IMG/VR virus record: IMGVR_UViG_3300028008_001497
Span: 1-53,015 of that record
Source: a virus
Direction: 5' to 3' (one strand)
DNA: 53,015 nt
A model generated the notes under the pieces. The model was given only the letters and a program-made list of their open reading frames with translations, was not told the origin of the DNA and ran no database searches. Positions 16,955 to 26,010 of the stretch are shown one piece after another (the first letter of the stretch is position 1; the number at the start of each line of letters is the position of its first letter). A program made the position numbers and the translations under genes.

Positions 16955-17961
16955 TGCAAACAATTAATGATACCGATGTTTATCAAATACAAATAGATGT
17001 AACAAGTTACTGTAATAGTTTTTGTCCTTCATGTATTCGTAATATTAATGGCGGCCCCGTAAATCCAAGATTAAAATTGCAGCATATGTCTTGGTCTATA
17101 TGGAAAGAAGTTTGTAACTTTGCTAAACATAGTAATATGCATCTCATAACTTTTAATGGAAACTATGGAGATTTTACAAGTCATCCAGAAATCGTTGATA
17201 TGTTATACTATCTACATGAAATACATCCTAAAATAAAACTAGCAATACATACAAACGGTGGAGCTAGGAATACACAATTTTGGATAGATCTTGCAAAAGT
17301 GTACCAGTTGTTTAACGACTCGGAAGTTGTGTTTAGTATCGACGGGTTAGAAGATACTAATCATATCTATCGCCGTGGAGTCGACTTTAATCAGGTAATG
17401 GCTAATGCAAAAACATTTATGGACCATGGCGCCGATGCACGATGGAGAATGATAGTATTTGATCATAACAAACATCAGTTAAAAGAAGCAAGTGATATGG
17501 CTAAACGTTTAGGGTTTTGTTCATTTACACTAAATCGTAGTTATTTTACAGAAAATAAAGCAGACGAATATAAAGAATTTCCTGCAGGCACAATTACTGC
17601 ACCTACTGCTAAAGAAGTAGATATTATGCGATCTGCTGTAGAATATATTGGTAATGCAGAACAGAAGAAACAACTAGTAAAAATAAAAAGTGCATGTCCG
17701 TGGCAGCAAGAAAAAAATTTACAAGTAAACCAGATGGGTGAAGTATGGCCTTGTTGCTATTTAAGTTTTCATACAGGCAGCAGATGGCGTGGCAATTTTG
17801 AATGGCTCGACGAAAAAATCGAGTTGTATGGCAAAGATTTTAATAACTTACATAAGCATTCGTTTAAAGATATTGTAAATCATGACTTTTTTAAAAAAGA
17901 TTTGCCACATTCATTTAAAAATAGTTTGCTAGGTATTTGCACAGCAAAGTGTGGTGTGTGA
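16954..17961 (+). CDS. Radical SAM enzyme, family A (third copy)
   Basis: 335 residues from the ATG at 16954 (TAATG overlap). CNSFCPSC at 20-27, NGGPVNPR, then FSIDGLEDTNHIYRRGV and FDHNKHQ match the proteins at 6413 and 8661. The C-terminal cysteines are ACPW, VWPCCYL and CTAKCGV at the very end. It is slightly shorter than the other two because the Lys-rich middle is reduced. The stop TGA overlaps the next ATG by one base. Confidence 0.85.
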   Translation: MQTINDTDVYQIQIDVTSYCNSFCPSCIRNINGGPVNPRLKLQHMSWSIWKEVCNFAKHSNMHLITFNGNYGDFTSHPEIVDMLYYLHEIHPKIKLAIHTNGGARNTQFWIDLAKVYQLFNDSEVVFSIDGLEDTNHIYRRGVDFNQVMANAKTFMDHGADARWRMIVFDHNKHQLKEASDMAKRLGFCSFTLNRSYFTENKADEYKEFPAGTITAPTAKEVDIMRSAVEYIGNAEQKKQLVKIKSACPWQQEKNLQVNQMGEVWPCCYLSFHTGSRWRGNFEWLDEKIELYGKDFNNLHKHSFKDIVNHDFFKKDLPHSFKNSLLGICTAKCGV

Positions 17962-19073
17962 TGTTTAAGTGTGGTTGGCTAGCAGGCGGCATTAATATTT
18001 CAGAAAATCCATCAAGGTCGGTAATGCCTTGTTGTCATGTTGATAAGTTAGATCCTAAAAATCATGTATTAATTCATAATGGAAAAGATCTTATAAACGG
18101 CGATACACTAAAACAAATGCGCAAAGATGCTGTAAATGGTATTACTCCAGAGTTGTGTAAAATGTGTGTATCAAAAGAAAAGCTAGGTATAGACACTCCT
18201 CGATTGCGTAGTATTAGAGAATTTAATAACAAAGGTATTGTTAAAGAAGTATTTGATCCGTCTGATGTTGAAGCATTGTATATTAAGTTTAGTAACTTGT
18301 GTAACTTTAAATGCGTGATGTGCGGCGCAGGATCGAGTCATTTGATCGCAAAAGAACAAAACTGGAGTACGCCTCTTTCGGAAATAAACGATTTTTATGA
18401 TACACAACTGTTAGATTTGCTACCACAAATGACGAACTTACGTCATGTACAAATCACCGGCGGAGAACCGTTGTTGCATAAAAAGAAAAATTTAGACTTT
18501 TTGAGTAAACTTTCAAAAGATGTAAAAATACAATATAGAACAAACGGTAGTATATATGACAACGAAGTAACCGATTTCTTAAAAACTTTTGACACTGTGC
18601 ATTTTCTAACGTCAATTGACGGGCAAGAAGATGTATTGCATTATCAACGTCCAAGAAGCGAATGGAATGTAATCGAAGAAAATCTCAAGCAATATAAGGA
18701 TAAAGGATTTACAATCATTAACACTATGACAGTAACATCTTTTAATATACATCAAATACCAAAGTTTATTAACGAACAAGGATATTTATTTGATTATATG
18801 GTTTATACTCCTGTAAGATTTCCAGAAGAGTATAGGGTAAACTTAATACAGCCTAGCAAGCTCGAACAGATTGTTGAAGAACTAAAACAAGCCGAAGACC
18901 CAGAGCAAGGCGATCTAAAAAATATTATCAAGGATATAGAAGAAAACTATATGTACACTCCAAGTGATAAAATAATAGAAAAGTTTTGGACACAAGCTGA
19001 GTATATGAAACAGCATAGAGGTGTTGATTTGGAGACGCTCATCTCTGAAATGTACGCACATTATATACGGTAA
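17961..19073 (+). CDS. Radical SAM enzyme, family B
   Basis: 370 residues from the ATG at 17961. The N-terminal module begins almost at once: MFKCGWLAGGINISENPSR, then VMPCC (22-26) and CKMC (66-69). The core CNFKCVMC is at 114-121 and TGGEPLL follows. The opening GWLAGGINI resembles the AVGGINF of the protein at 11983, so these two may form a subgroup. The next gene begins 7 bases after its stop, one of the few non-overlapping joints in the cassette. Confidence 0.85.
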   Translation: MFKCGWLAGGINISENPSRSVMPCCHVDKLDPKNHVLIHNGKDLINGDTLKQMRKDAVNGITPELCKMCVSKEKLGIDTPRLRSIREFNNKGIVKEVFDPSDVEALYIKFSNLCNFKCVMCGAGSSHLIAKEQNWSTPLSEINDFYDTQLLDLLPQMTNLRHVQITGGEPLLHKKKNLDFLSKLSKDVKIQYRTNGSIYDNEVTDFLKTFDTVHFLTSIDGQEDVLHYQRPRSEWNVIEENLKQYKDKGFTIINTMTVTSFNIHQIPKFINEQGYLFDYMVYTPVRFPEEYRVNLIQPSKLEQIVEELKQAEDPEQGDLKNIIKDIEENYMYTPSDKIIEKFWTQAEYMKQHRGVDLETLISEMYAHYIR

Positions 19074-19080
19074 GTACAGT

Positions 19081-20289
19081 ATGCAGTGTGTTATGCCATT
19101 TATACATATGAATATAAAGCCAAACAAAACAGCAACCGCTTGCTGGCGTTGTCACGAAAAGTTAGGTGATTATACTACAACTAATCTAACGGATATTTGG
19201 TACAGCGACAACTGGCAAGAGTTTCGTCGACAGCATCTTGCAGGTGAAAAGCCTGAAGGATGTAAAAGTTGTTGGCAAATGGAAGAAGCAGGAATCAAAA
19301 GCACTAGATTAACAATGCTTGAGGATTATTCAGAACAAGTTGAAGCACTCGAAGATGTAGAAGATTTAACAATACCGCCCTTTCCAAGAGATATGGAGTT
19401 TAGGTTTGGAAACTTGTGTAATATGAAATGCAGGCATTGCAGTCCTAAGTTTAGTAGTCAGTGGGTTACGCAATGTAAAAAAGATCCTGAATTTTATGAA
19501 GTTGCAAAAGATATTTCAAGTGGTAGCTTAAACTTTAGCATCAATCAGTTGCCCGAAGATACTATGCAACAACTTAAAAGTTTTGCACCTAACTTAAACA
19601 TGATACGTATAACAGGCGGCGAACCGTTGATGCACCCGATGCATCATGAAATGTTGGAAGTATTAAAGCCATATGCACAAAATATCACACTTGAATATAG
19701 TACAAACTTGCACTATCTAAACAATGTATTAGAACATTGGCCATTGTACAAAAGAGTTATATGTAGAGTAAGTGTAGATTCAGATCCTAGCACATACGAA
19801 TACTTGCGTGAAGGTGGCAACTTAGATAAACTTGTAGAAAACTGGAACACTGTAAAAACACAGATGTCGACTCAAATAGAAAACAAGCAACTAGACTTAC
19901 ATGCTACTTGTACTGTAAATGTACTTAATGCTGTTAAGATAGATGAAGTGTTAAAGTTTTGGACAGAACTAGACAGTAGATTGCACGTTAGTTTTGTACA
20001 ATACCCTGGAGTAATGGATATTTGTAACTTACCAGATAATCTCAAAGACGTAATAAGAGAACGCTGTCATATAGGATTAGAATATACAAAACAACATGCA
20101 TCTAACAGACTAGTACACCATGCAACACAGAGTGTAGAAAAAATAATAAAATGGCTAGACAAACCTGTAAACGCAGAATTTGATCACACATTTGTTAAAT
20201 GGATGCGAGCACAGGATAAAGTTAATAACAAATGTTTGTTTGATTACTACACAGAATTTGATTATTTAAAGGATTTATATTATGAGTAG
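19081..20289 (+). CDS. Radical SAM enzyme, family B
   Basis: 402 residues from the ATG at 19081; a longer frame starting inside the previous gene is less plausible. The N-terminal module is QCVMPFIHMNIKPNKTATACWRC (cysteines 3, 21, 24) with CKSC (61-64). The core CNMKCRHC is at 113-120, preceded by FRFGNL, and TGGEPLM follows. Instead of the double CC of most relatives it has CWRC. The end overlaps the first SGNH-like gene by 8 bases. Confidence 0.85.
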   Translation: MQCVMPFIHMNIKPNKTATACWRCHEKLGDYTTTNLTDIWYSDNWQEFRRQHLAGEKPEGCKSCWQMEEAGIKSTRLTMLEDYSEQVEALEDVEDLTIPPFPRDMEFRFGNLCNMKCRHCSPKFSSQWVTQCKKDPEFYEVAKDISSGSLNFSINQLPEDTMQQLKSFAPNLNMIRITGGEPLMHPMHHEMLEVLKPYAQNITLEYSTNLHYLNNVLEHWPLYKRVICRVSVDSDPSTYEYLREGGNLDKLVENWNTVKTQMSTQIENKQLDLHATCTVNVLNAVKIDEVLKFWTELDSRLHVSFVQYPGVMDICNLPDNLKDVIRERCHIGLEYTKQHASNRLVHHATQSVEKIIKWLDKPVNAEFDHTFVKWMRAQDKVNNKCLFDYYTEFDYLKDLYYE

Positions 20290-21055
20290 AGTTTGGGCGT
20301 TTGGTTGTAGTCACACACTAGGAACAGAACTAGGAGTGTCTAAATATGTAGATCCTGATAAATGGATGCTGGAAAATGCAGGCACAACAAACATTTGGGA
20401 AGTGCCCGACAAACACCTTGGTAGAGTAAGAAATGACTGGGCAGATTTGCTTGACGAATTGTATAAAACTACAGATCTACTACAAGAAGAAAAGCATTTG
20501 TCATATGCAGGAAAAGTTGCAGAGTCACTAGGATACGAACTGTGTAATCATGCAATACGAGGATCAGGTGCTGATAGAGCCTTACACGAGCTAAGTGTTG
20601 TTCGTGAAAAGCATATAGACTGGGACAATGATATTGTATTTGTTGGTTATACACACATTTACAGATTTATGTTTGACGAAGAACGTTGGGACGGCAACCG
20701 CAATCTCAACTGGATGAAAACACACAAACAAAAACATTTACAACAACTACACAAAATGATGTTGTTAGACGGGCCTTGCGATTACTTTTGGAGCGCAGCA
20801 AATGCAGGAATATATCATATGATAAAGACAATGTATCCTAAAGTGCATATGATAGATGTAGTAAATACCACCAACACTTATAAGCCGGGCGTTGCACTAA
20901 AAGATTTACGATTTAACACAACAACACTTGACGACTATAGTAAACGAACTAATAATAAAAAAGACATATATCCGCAAGGACATTTTAAAGAATACACACA
21001 TGAGTTATTAGCAACTCATTTAATCAACAAACTTGGAATAAACTCAGATGAGTAA
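20282..21055 (+). CDS. SGNH/GDSL hydrolase-like protein (first copy)
   Basis: 257 residues. AFGCSHTLGTELG near the N-terminus matches the GxS(x)T nucleophile block of SGNH hydrolases, with Ser at about 10. NHAIRGSGADRALHEL may be the glycine block, and the C-terminal PQGHFKEYTHELLA contains a candidate catalytic histidine. The family removes or transfers acyl groups on sugars and lipids. It lies between two family B radical SAM genes, as does its partner at 22222, with 8-base overlaps on both sides. The substrate is unknown. Confidence 0.65.
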   Translation: MSRVWAFGCSHTLGTELGVSKYVDPDKWMLENAGTTNIWEVPDKHLGRVRNDWADLLDELYKTTDLLQEEKHLSYAGKVAESLGYELCNHAIRGSGADRALHELSVVREKHIDWDNDIVFVGYTHIYRFMFDEERWDGNRNLNWMKTHKQKHLQQLHKMMLLDGPCDYFWSAANAGIYHMIKTMYPKVHMIDVVNTTNTYKPGVALKDLRFNTTTLDDYSKRTNNKKDIYPQGHFKEYTHELLATHLINKLGINSDE

Positions 21056-22232
21056 GATATCACCACCATCAGAAACATTTTGCAATCTTCCGTGGATGCA
21101 CATTGCTACTAATGCAAGTGGAAACTTTCGTCCTTGCTGCAACAGTACTCCTGGAAAAAACTTCATCAAAGATCCTGAAACTGGCAAACCTTATAAAATG
21201 GGCAAGGTGCCACTTGACAAAGTTTGGAATAGCCCAGATTATGTAAATCTACGTAAACAAATGTTAGCTGGCGAACGTCCGGAAATGTGTTCACGTTGTT
21301 GGAAAGAAGAAGACTCTGGTATAAAAAGTTTACGTCAGTCATGGATGGATAGGTGGCTAGAAGATAAAGAATATACAGAAACCCCCGAACTAAACATAGT
21401 ATATGCAGATATTAGATTAGGAAATATGTGCAATCTCAAATGTCGTATGTGCAATCCTTATGCTAGTAATCAATGGTTAGATGAATGGCATTTGGTTAAT
21501 GATCCTTTACCTGATGACGAAATGAAAAGACTTGGTGGCGAAACCTGGCCCTGGTATCGGTATACACAGTATGAAAGAAATATTGATGCCTTTTTGCCAA
21601 CTATCGAAGAAGTATACCTTACAGGCGGCGAACCTACTATTATTAAAGATCATGAATTTATACTTGATAAAATAATAGAGTCGGGCCGTGCAAAAAAAGT
21701 AAAAATAAAATATAACACTAATCTAACAAATATTCCAAACTATCTATTAGAAAAATGGAAAGAATTTAAAGCAATAAAATGTAATGTAAGTATTGATGCA
21801 ATAGGAGATTTGGATAGATATATTCGTTATCCTAGTAACTGGAATAAAGTTGAAGAAAACTTTTTAAAAGTACGACAGTTGGATAACGTAGTAAATGAAA
21901 TACATTGCACAGTACAGATGTACAACATAACACGATTGCATGAGTTTTTAGATTGGGCAGAACCGTTTGGACATAAAATTTATCTAAATATATTAAATCA
22001 TCCTGAGGAGTTAAATATAAGAGTATTACCTCAGGAACTAAAAGCACAAGTTACAAAAACATTATCTAACTACACACATATAGATAAAGTCCAAGGAGTT
22101 ATTGACTACATGAATGCTGAGAACTGGGTTGACAAACTAGAAAAATTCTATTATTATAGTAAACAACTAGACCAAAGTCGTGGTCAAAATCTGTATGATG
22201 TATTACCGGAGTTTAAAAAATATGAAGTCTAA
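21048..22232 (+). CDS. Radical SAM enzyme, family B
   Basis: 394 residues. N-terminal module FCNLPWMHIATNASGNFRPCC (cysteines 12, 30, 31) and CSRCWKEE (81-88). The core CNLKCRMC is at 128-135 with ADIRLGN before it, and LTGGEPT follows. The tail DVLPEFKKYEV is a variant of the FPE ending. The motif set is closest to the proteins at 22872 and 9722. Its 3' end overlaps the second SGNH-like gene by 11 bases. Confidence 0.87.
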   Translation: MSKISPPSETFCNLPWMHIATNASGNFRPCCNSTPGKNFIKDPETGKPYKMGKVPLDKVWNSPDYVNLRKQMLAGERPEMCSRCWKEEDSGIKSLRQSWMDRWLEDKEYTETPELNIVYADIRLGNMCNLKCRMCNPYASNQWLDEWHLVNDPLPDDEMKRLGGETWPWYRYTQYERNIDAFLPTIEEVYLTGGEPTIIKDHEFILDKIIESGRAKKVKIKYNTNLTNIPNYLLEKWKEFKAIKCNVSIDAIGDLDRYIRYPSNWNKVEENFLKVRQLDNVVNEIHCTVQMYNITRLHEFLDWAEPFGHKIYLNILNHPEELNIRVLPQELKAQVTKTLSNYTHIDKVQGVIDYMNAENWVDKLEKFYYYSKQLDQSRGQNLYDVLPEFKKYEV

Positions 22233-22875
22233 AAATATTGCAGTATTTGGTTGTAGCTGGACTCAAGGAGTAAAATCAGAAGTTTTTGATAACTGGGTAG
22301 TTTGGTTAAGTAAGATGTATCCTCAGCATAAATTTTATAACTTTGCAGCAGCTGGAACTGCTATAACATATCATACTCATTTATTAGAACAAGTAATGCA
22401 AGATAAAACTTTTGATGTAAAACTTTTTCAAGTCACAAGTCCTGGAAGATTTACATGGTGGAAACCTCATAAGTTTAAAGAAATAATGTATCAAAAATAT
22501 GACAACTATTATTGCCTAGAGGAAGATTATGGCAAGTTTGTCGACCGTATTAATACAGGAACAATACTTTCAAACAAGTTTTTAGATTCTGATCGCAAAA
22601 AACACAAGTTTGGAGTAGAATATTACAAAAGATTGTGCGACGATCAAGTTGATTTAGATCATCGTGTTTACATAAACTATGTAAAAAATAATGTAGATTT
22701 TTATTTCCATCATAGAAGATCATATGAATCTCATATTCCTAGTGTGTTCACTGAGTTAGGTGAAAAGCAGTTTTACAAATATGTAGTTGATGACGGCGAA
22801 CATTTTGGTACAGAAGGAAACCAATGGGAAGCTAACTGGATTAAAGATCAGTTAACTGATAGGAACATATTATGA
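22222..22875 (+). CDS. SGNH/GDSL hydrolase-like protein (second copy)
   Basis: 217 residues from the ATG at 22222. VFGCSWTQG (about 8-16) is the nucleophile block and DDGEHFGTEGN near the C-terminus supplies a DxxH-like Asp/His pair, as in SGNH hydrolases. FAAAGTAITYH could be the block with the oxyanion glycine. It overlaps the radical SAM genes before and after it. The two SGNH-like proteins differ considerably in sequence and so are unlikely to be a recent duplication. Confidence 0.68.
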   Translation: MKSKNIAVFGCSWTQGVKSEVFDNWVVWLSKMYPQHKFYNFAAAGTAITYHTHLLEQVMQDKTFDVKLFQVTSPGRFTWWKPHKFKEIMYQKYDNYYCLEEDYGKFVDRINTGTILSNKFLDSDRKKHKFGVEYYKRLCDDQVDLDHRVYINYVKNNVDFYFHHRRSYESHIPSVFTELGEKQFYKYVVDDGEHFGTEGNQWEANWIKDQLTDRNIL

Positions 22876-24185
22876 CAAACACATTTTGTCCCATTCCTTG
22901 GATATTCCAAGCTGTCCGGTCCAATGGCGATCTCAGAGTATGTTGTCAGGCTAATGTAACAAAAAATAAAGGTGTAATACGCAAATCAGATGGCATAGCA
23001 TATAACTCAGGAGTTGATAACTTACAAGAAGCACGTAATGCAGATTTAATGAAAAATATACGTTCTAATATGCTACATGGTAACTGGAGCGAAGAGTGCG
23101 GGCGCTGTCAACGAGAAGAAGATAACGGACTAACAAGTAGAAGACAATACGAAAATGTACAATGGAAATATAGTATTATTGATGCTTTAAAAGATACAGC
23201 TCCTGATGGTAGTATTGATATAGAAAAAACTCCAGTAATATATTATGATTTGCGATTTGGCAACTTTTGTAATCTTAAATGCCGTATGTGTGGACCAAGT
23301 GACAGTAATGCGTGGTTTGAGGATTGGATTAAACTAACAGGTAAAAATACGTTTAGTGATACTAGTGGCGAAGTTACAATAGAAAACATAAATGGCAAAC
23401 TTTGTGCTAGTGATTTTGATTGGCCTAACAACGAAAGTTTTTGGCAACAGTTAGAAGCAAATGTACATAATATTGAGCATGTGTATTTTGCTGGCGGCGA
23501 GCCTATGCTTATTGAAAGACATTATGAGTTTTTGCAAAAATGTATAAATGTTGATGCTGCTAAAAATATGACAGTAGAATATAATACTAATATGAGTACG
23601 TTACCTCCTAGGGTAATGAAGTTATGGGAAAAGTTTAAGCATGTACGAGTAGGTGCAAGTATAGACGGCATGGGCAAGGTATTAGAATACCAGCGATATC
23701 CTGCAAAATGGGACAAGTTGCATAAAAACCTAACTACACTAGATAGTATGCCTGAGAACATACAGAGTTGGTTTGCATTTACAGTTACAGCATATAATGT
23801 GTTTCACATGGTTGACTTTATGAAATGGAAACTGCAAGAAAGTAACTTTAAAAGAATAAGTGGAACCAAAAGTAAGCCAATAGTTAGTCATCATGTTGCA
23901 CATAATCCTGAACATTTGAATATTCGAGTACTACCACCGGAGTTAAAAGTTATTGCTACTAATAATTTTAATGAGTTTGTACAATGGGTAGAAGATAACA
24001 AGTATCCAGACTATGTATTACGTTCTGCAAAACATATACGAAATGGTATTGTAAAATATATGAATAGTGAAAGTTATTATGAAGAATATTGGGATTATTT
24101 TGTTACCTATACAAAGTCCTTAGATAAAATGAGAAACGAGTCACTACTAGACGTCGAGCCAATGTTTAAAGGACATTTTAAATGA
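22872..24185 (+). CDS. Radical SAM enzyme, family B
   Basis: 437 residues. N-terminal module TFCPIPWIFQAVRSNGDLRVCC (cysteines 6, 24, 25) and CGRCQREED (76-84). The core CNLKCRMC is at 133-140, preceded by YYDLRFGN; FAGGEPM follows. It shares with the protein at 9722 an inserted segment between core motif and GGEP, and the phrase VxHNPEHLNIRVLPPELK resembles YHPPHLNVKVLPEWFK there. The ATGA overlap joins it to the family C enzyme that follows. Confidence 0.87.
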   Translation: MTNTFCPIPWIFQAVRSNGDLRVCCQANVTKNKGVIRKSDGIAYNSGVDNLQEARNADLMKNIRSNMLHGNWSEECGRCQREEDNGLTSRRQYENVQWKYSIIDALKDTAPDGSIDIEKTPVIYYDLRFGNFCNLKCRMCGPSDSNAWFEDWIKLTGKNTFSDTSGEVTIENINGKLCASDFDWPNNESFWQQLEANVHNIEHVYFAGGEPMLIERHYEFLQKCINVDAAKNMTVEYNTNMSTLPPRVMKLWEKFKHVRVGASIDGMGKVLEYQRYPAKWDKLHKNLTTLDSMPENIQSWFAFTVTAYNVFHMVDFMKWKLQESNFKRISGTKSKPIVSHHVAHNPEHLNIRVLPPELKVIATNNFNEFVQWVEDNKYPDYVLRSAKHIRNGIVKYMNSESYYEEYWDYFVTYTKSLDKMRNESLLDVEPMFKGHFK

Positions 24186-25357
24186 GTTTTGATACAATAG
24201 ATTTACTTACGGGCAAGAACTTTCAAGTAACATGGGACTTAGGCCGCCGTTGTAACTACGACTGTAGTTATTGTCCGGCCCATCGTCATGACAACTTTAG
24301 TAAACACGCTACATTAGACGAACTAAAAGCAAATATAAACTTTTTGTTTGAATATATGGATGTATATATGTTATATAGAGAACACAAACATGCAGCTATA
24401 AGTTTTACAGGTGGCGAACCTACAGTAAATCCGCACTTTATTCCGTTTGCAAAATATTTAAAAGAAGAGTATGAAAAAAAATATGCAGATCGGTGGGGCG
24501 CTGTATTTTCATTAACTACAAACGGTGCCATGAGTGAAAAAATGGGCAAGGCAGTTATGGAAAACTTTCGTCACGCAACAGTAAGTTATCATAGTGAAAG
24601 CGATAGTAAACTCAAACAACAAGTAAAAGATAGAATACTACAGTTTCATAATGACGGACCTTCTTATGAGTTTACATTAAACGTAAATGTTATGTTTCAT
24701 GCAGCATATTTTGATGAATGCAAAGAACTTTGCGATTTCCTACATGATAATGGCATTAAATATGTTCCTCGTATTATTGGCGAAGAACCGGGTAGTGCAA
24801 GTGCTATGGCTCATCAGTATACTGACGATCAGTTAGACTACATGAAAAACTATTGGAAGTATAAAAATGCCAGCTTAAATAATGACAAAGTTGATACTAC
24901 ACCAAAAGTTAAAAAAGAAAAACCCAAAGAAGAAACAAAAAAAGCAGGATACGAAATTGGTAGACCTTGTTGCGGTCAAAGAGAAATGTGTTTAAGTTCA
25001 AAAGGAAATAGTCGTAAAAGCACCTTTGTGGATTTTAGAGATTTTAAAGGATGGCATTGCAGTGTTAACTGGTTCTTCCTGCATCTAGAACAACAAACAG
25101 ATAGTGTGTTTCATCATCAAACTTGTCAAGCAAAGTTTGATCAAACTAGGGGATCGATAGGAAAAATAAGTGAAGGCCATAAGATTATTGCAGACTTAAA
25201 ACAAAAGTTAGAAACTGGTACTATGCCTACTATAATATGTCCAAAGCAAACTTGTAGCTGTGGACTGTGTGCTCCTAAAAGTGCATACAAAGAAAACTTC
25301 CAAGATGTTTTATATTCACATGTTGATAAAGTAGTATTTGAAAATAATATTGATTAA
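24182..25357 (+). CDS. Radical SAM enzyme, family C (second copy)
   Basis: 391 residues, a close paralogue of the protein at 14124. CNYDCSYC at 24-31, FTGGEPTVNPHFIPFAKYLK, SDSKLKQQVKDRIL and CPKQTCSCGLCAPKS are shared. The difference is concentrated at about 225-265, where this copy has a Lys/Pro/Glu-rich linker (PKVKKEKPKEETKK). This is the last gene before a 35-base gap that contains a late-type octamer, so it may close the first transcriptional block of the cassette. Confidence 0.87.
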   Translation: MSFDTIDLLTGKNFQVTWDLGRRCNYDCSYCPAHRHDNFSKHATLDELKANINFLFEYMDVYMLYREHKHAAISFTGGEPTVNPHFIPFAKYLKEEYEKKYADRWGAVFSLTTNGAMSEKMGKAVMENFRHATVSYHSESDSKLKQQVKDRILQFHNDGPSYEFTLNVNVMFHAAYFDECKELCDFLHDNGIKYVPRIIGEEPGSASAMAHQYTDDQLDYMKNYWKYKNASLNNDKVDTTPKVKKEKPKEETKKAGYEIGRPCCGQREMCLSSKGNSRKSTFVDFRDFKGWHCSVNWFFLHLEQQTDSVFHHQTCQAKFDQTRGSIGKISEGHKIIADLKQKLETGTMPTIICPKQTCSCGLCAPKSAYKENFQDVLYSHVDKVVFENNID

Positions 25358-25362
25358 AACTA

Positions 25363-25370
25363 AATAAATA
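25363..25370 (+). promoter_or_regulatory. Late-type octamer AATAAATA before nitroreductase-like gene
   Basis: AATAAATA lies 22 bases before the ATG at 25393, in one of the few gaps of the cassette. The leader carries AAGGAA 6 bases before the ATG. The octamer fits the NATAAATA late pattern, but AT-rich chance matches are frequent. Confidence 0.45.
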
Positions 25371-25392
25371 TATTTTTAAGTAAGGAATAACT

Positions 25393-25992
25393 ATGGGCAA
25401 TACTTTCAATAAAAGATATATTAACAGACGATCTACATTTAACTTTGATCTTACCAAAGATTTTGATATGGATGCCTTCAAAACTGTAATAGAACTATTT
25501 TCTTCTAATATGCCCAGCAAACAACACCAGTTTCCGTATCGAATAGATATTCTTGACTGGAGTGATAGAGAACTGAGAAAAGATATTATGTATGGATCTA
25601 CGCCGAGAGAACAATCTATTCGTAACGCTAAGTTTAATAGTCAAGTTCTTGCACCAGTATTAGTTTGTTTTACACATCGCTTAGATCCTGAACCATATAT
25701 TGCTCCTGTAGAAATAGGAATGGCACTAATGTCATTAACATACTTACTTCAGTCTAATGGATTTCTAACTAGTTTTTGTCAATGCATCGAAGATCCTAAT
25801 AGTCTTGGTACACGTATCACTGGAAAAGACAATACCACGCTGCGAGTGATTTTACCAGTAGGCCAACACGCCTATCCTAAAGACACACTCACTATTCCAA
25901 ATCCGTTTGAAGAAGAAGAACTGTGCTTAAAACTAAATCCTATACATCAAAATACTCCTAATATAAAATATCAGATTGACACACGTAAATAG
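25393..25992 (+). CDS. Nitroreductase-like flavoprotein (first copy)
   Basis: 199 residues. INRRSTFNFD near the N-terminus recalls the RRSxRxF opening of FMN nitroreductases; MPSKQHQFPYRIDIL corresponds to the APSxxNxQPW region and the IGMALMSLTYLLQSNGF helix to the family's dimer helix. It probably binds FMN and reduces or oxidises a pathway intermediate. It has its own ribosome-binding site and a late-type octamer upstream. A perfect promoter for the next gene overlaps its last codons. Confidence 0.55.
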   Translation: MGNTFNKRYINRRSTFNFDLTKDFDMDAFKTVIELFSSNMPSKQHQFPYRIDILDWSDRELRKDIMYGSTPREQSIRNAKFNSQVLAPVLVCFTHRLDPEPYIAPVEIGMALMSLTYLLQSNGFLTSFCQCIEDPNSLGTRITGKDNTTLRVILPVGQHAYPKDTLTIPNPFEEEELCLKLNPIHQNTPNIKYQIDTRK

Positions 25993-26004
25993 GAATGTTA
26001 TAAT
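25976..26004 (+). promoter_or_regulatory. Perfect-consensus sigma70 promoter, leaderless
   Basis: TTGACA (25976-25981), exactly 17 bases, TATAAT (25999-26004), then 6 bases to the ATG at 26011. Every hexamer base matches the consensus. The expected transcription start is the A of the start codon. The -35 box and most of the spacer are inside the end of the nitroreductase-like gene. It would drive the second half of the cassette. Confidence 0.85.
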
Positions 26005-26010
26005 ACAAGT

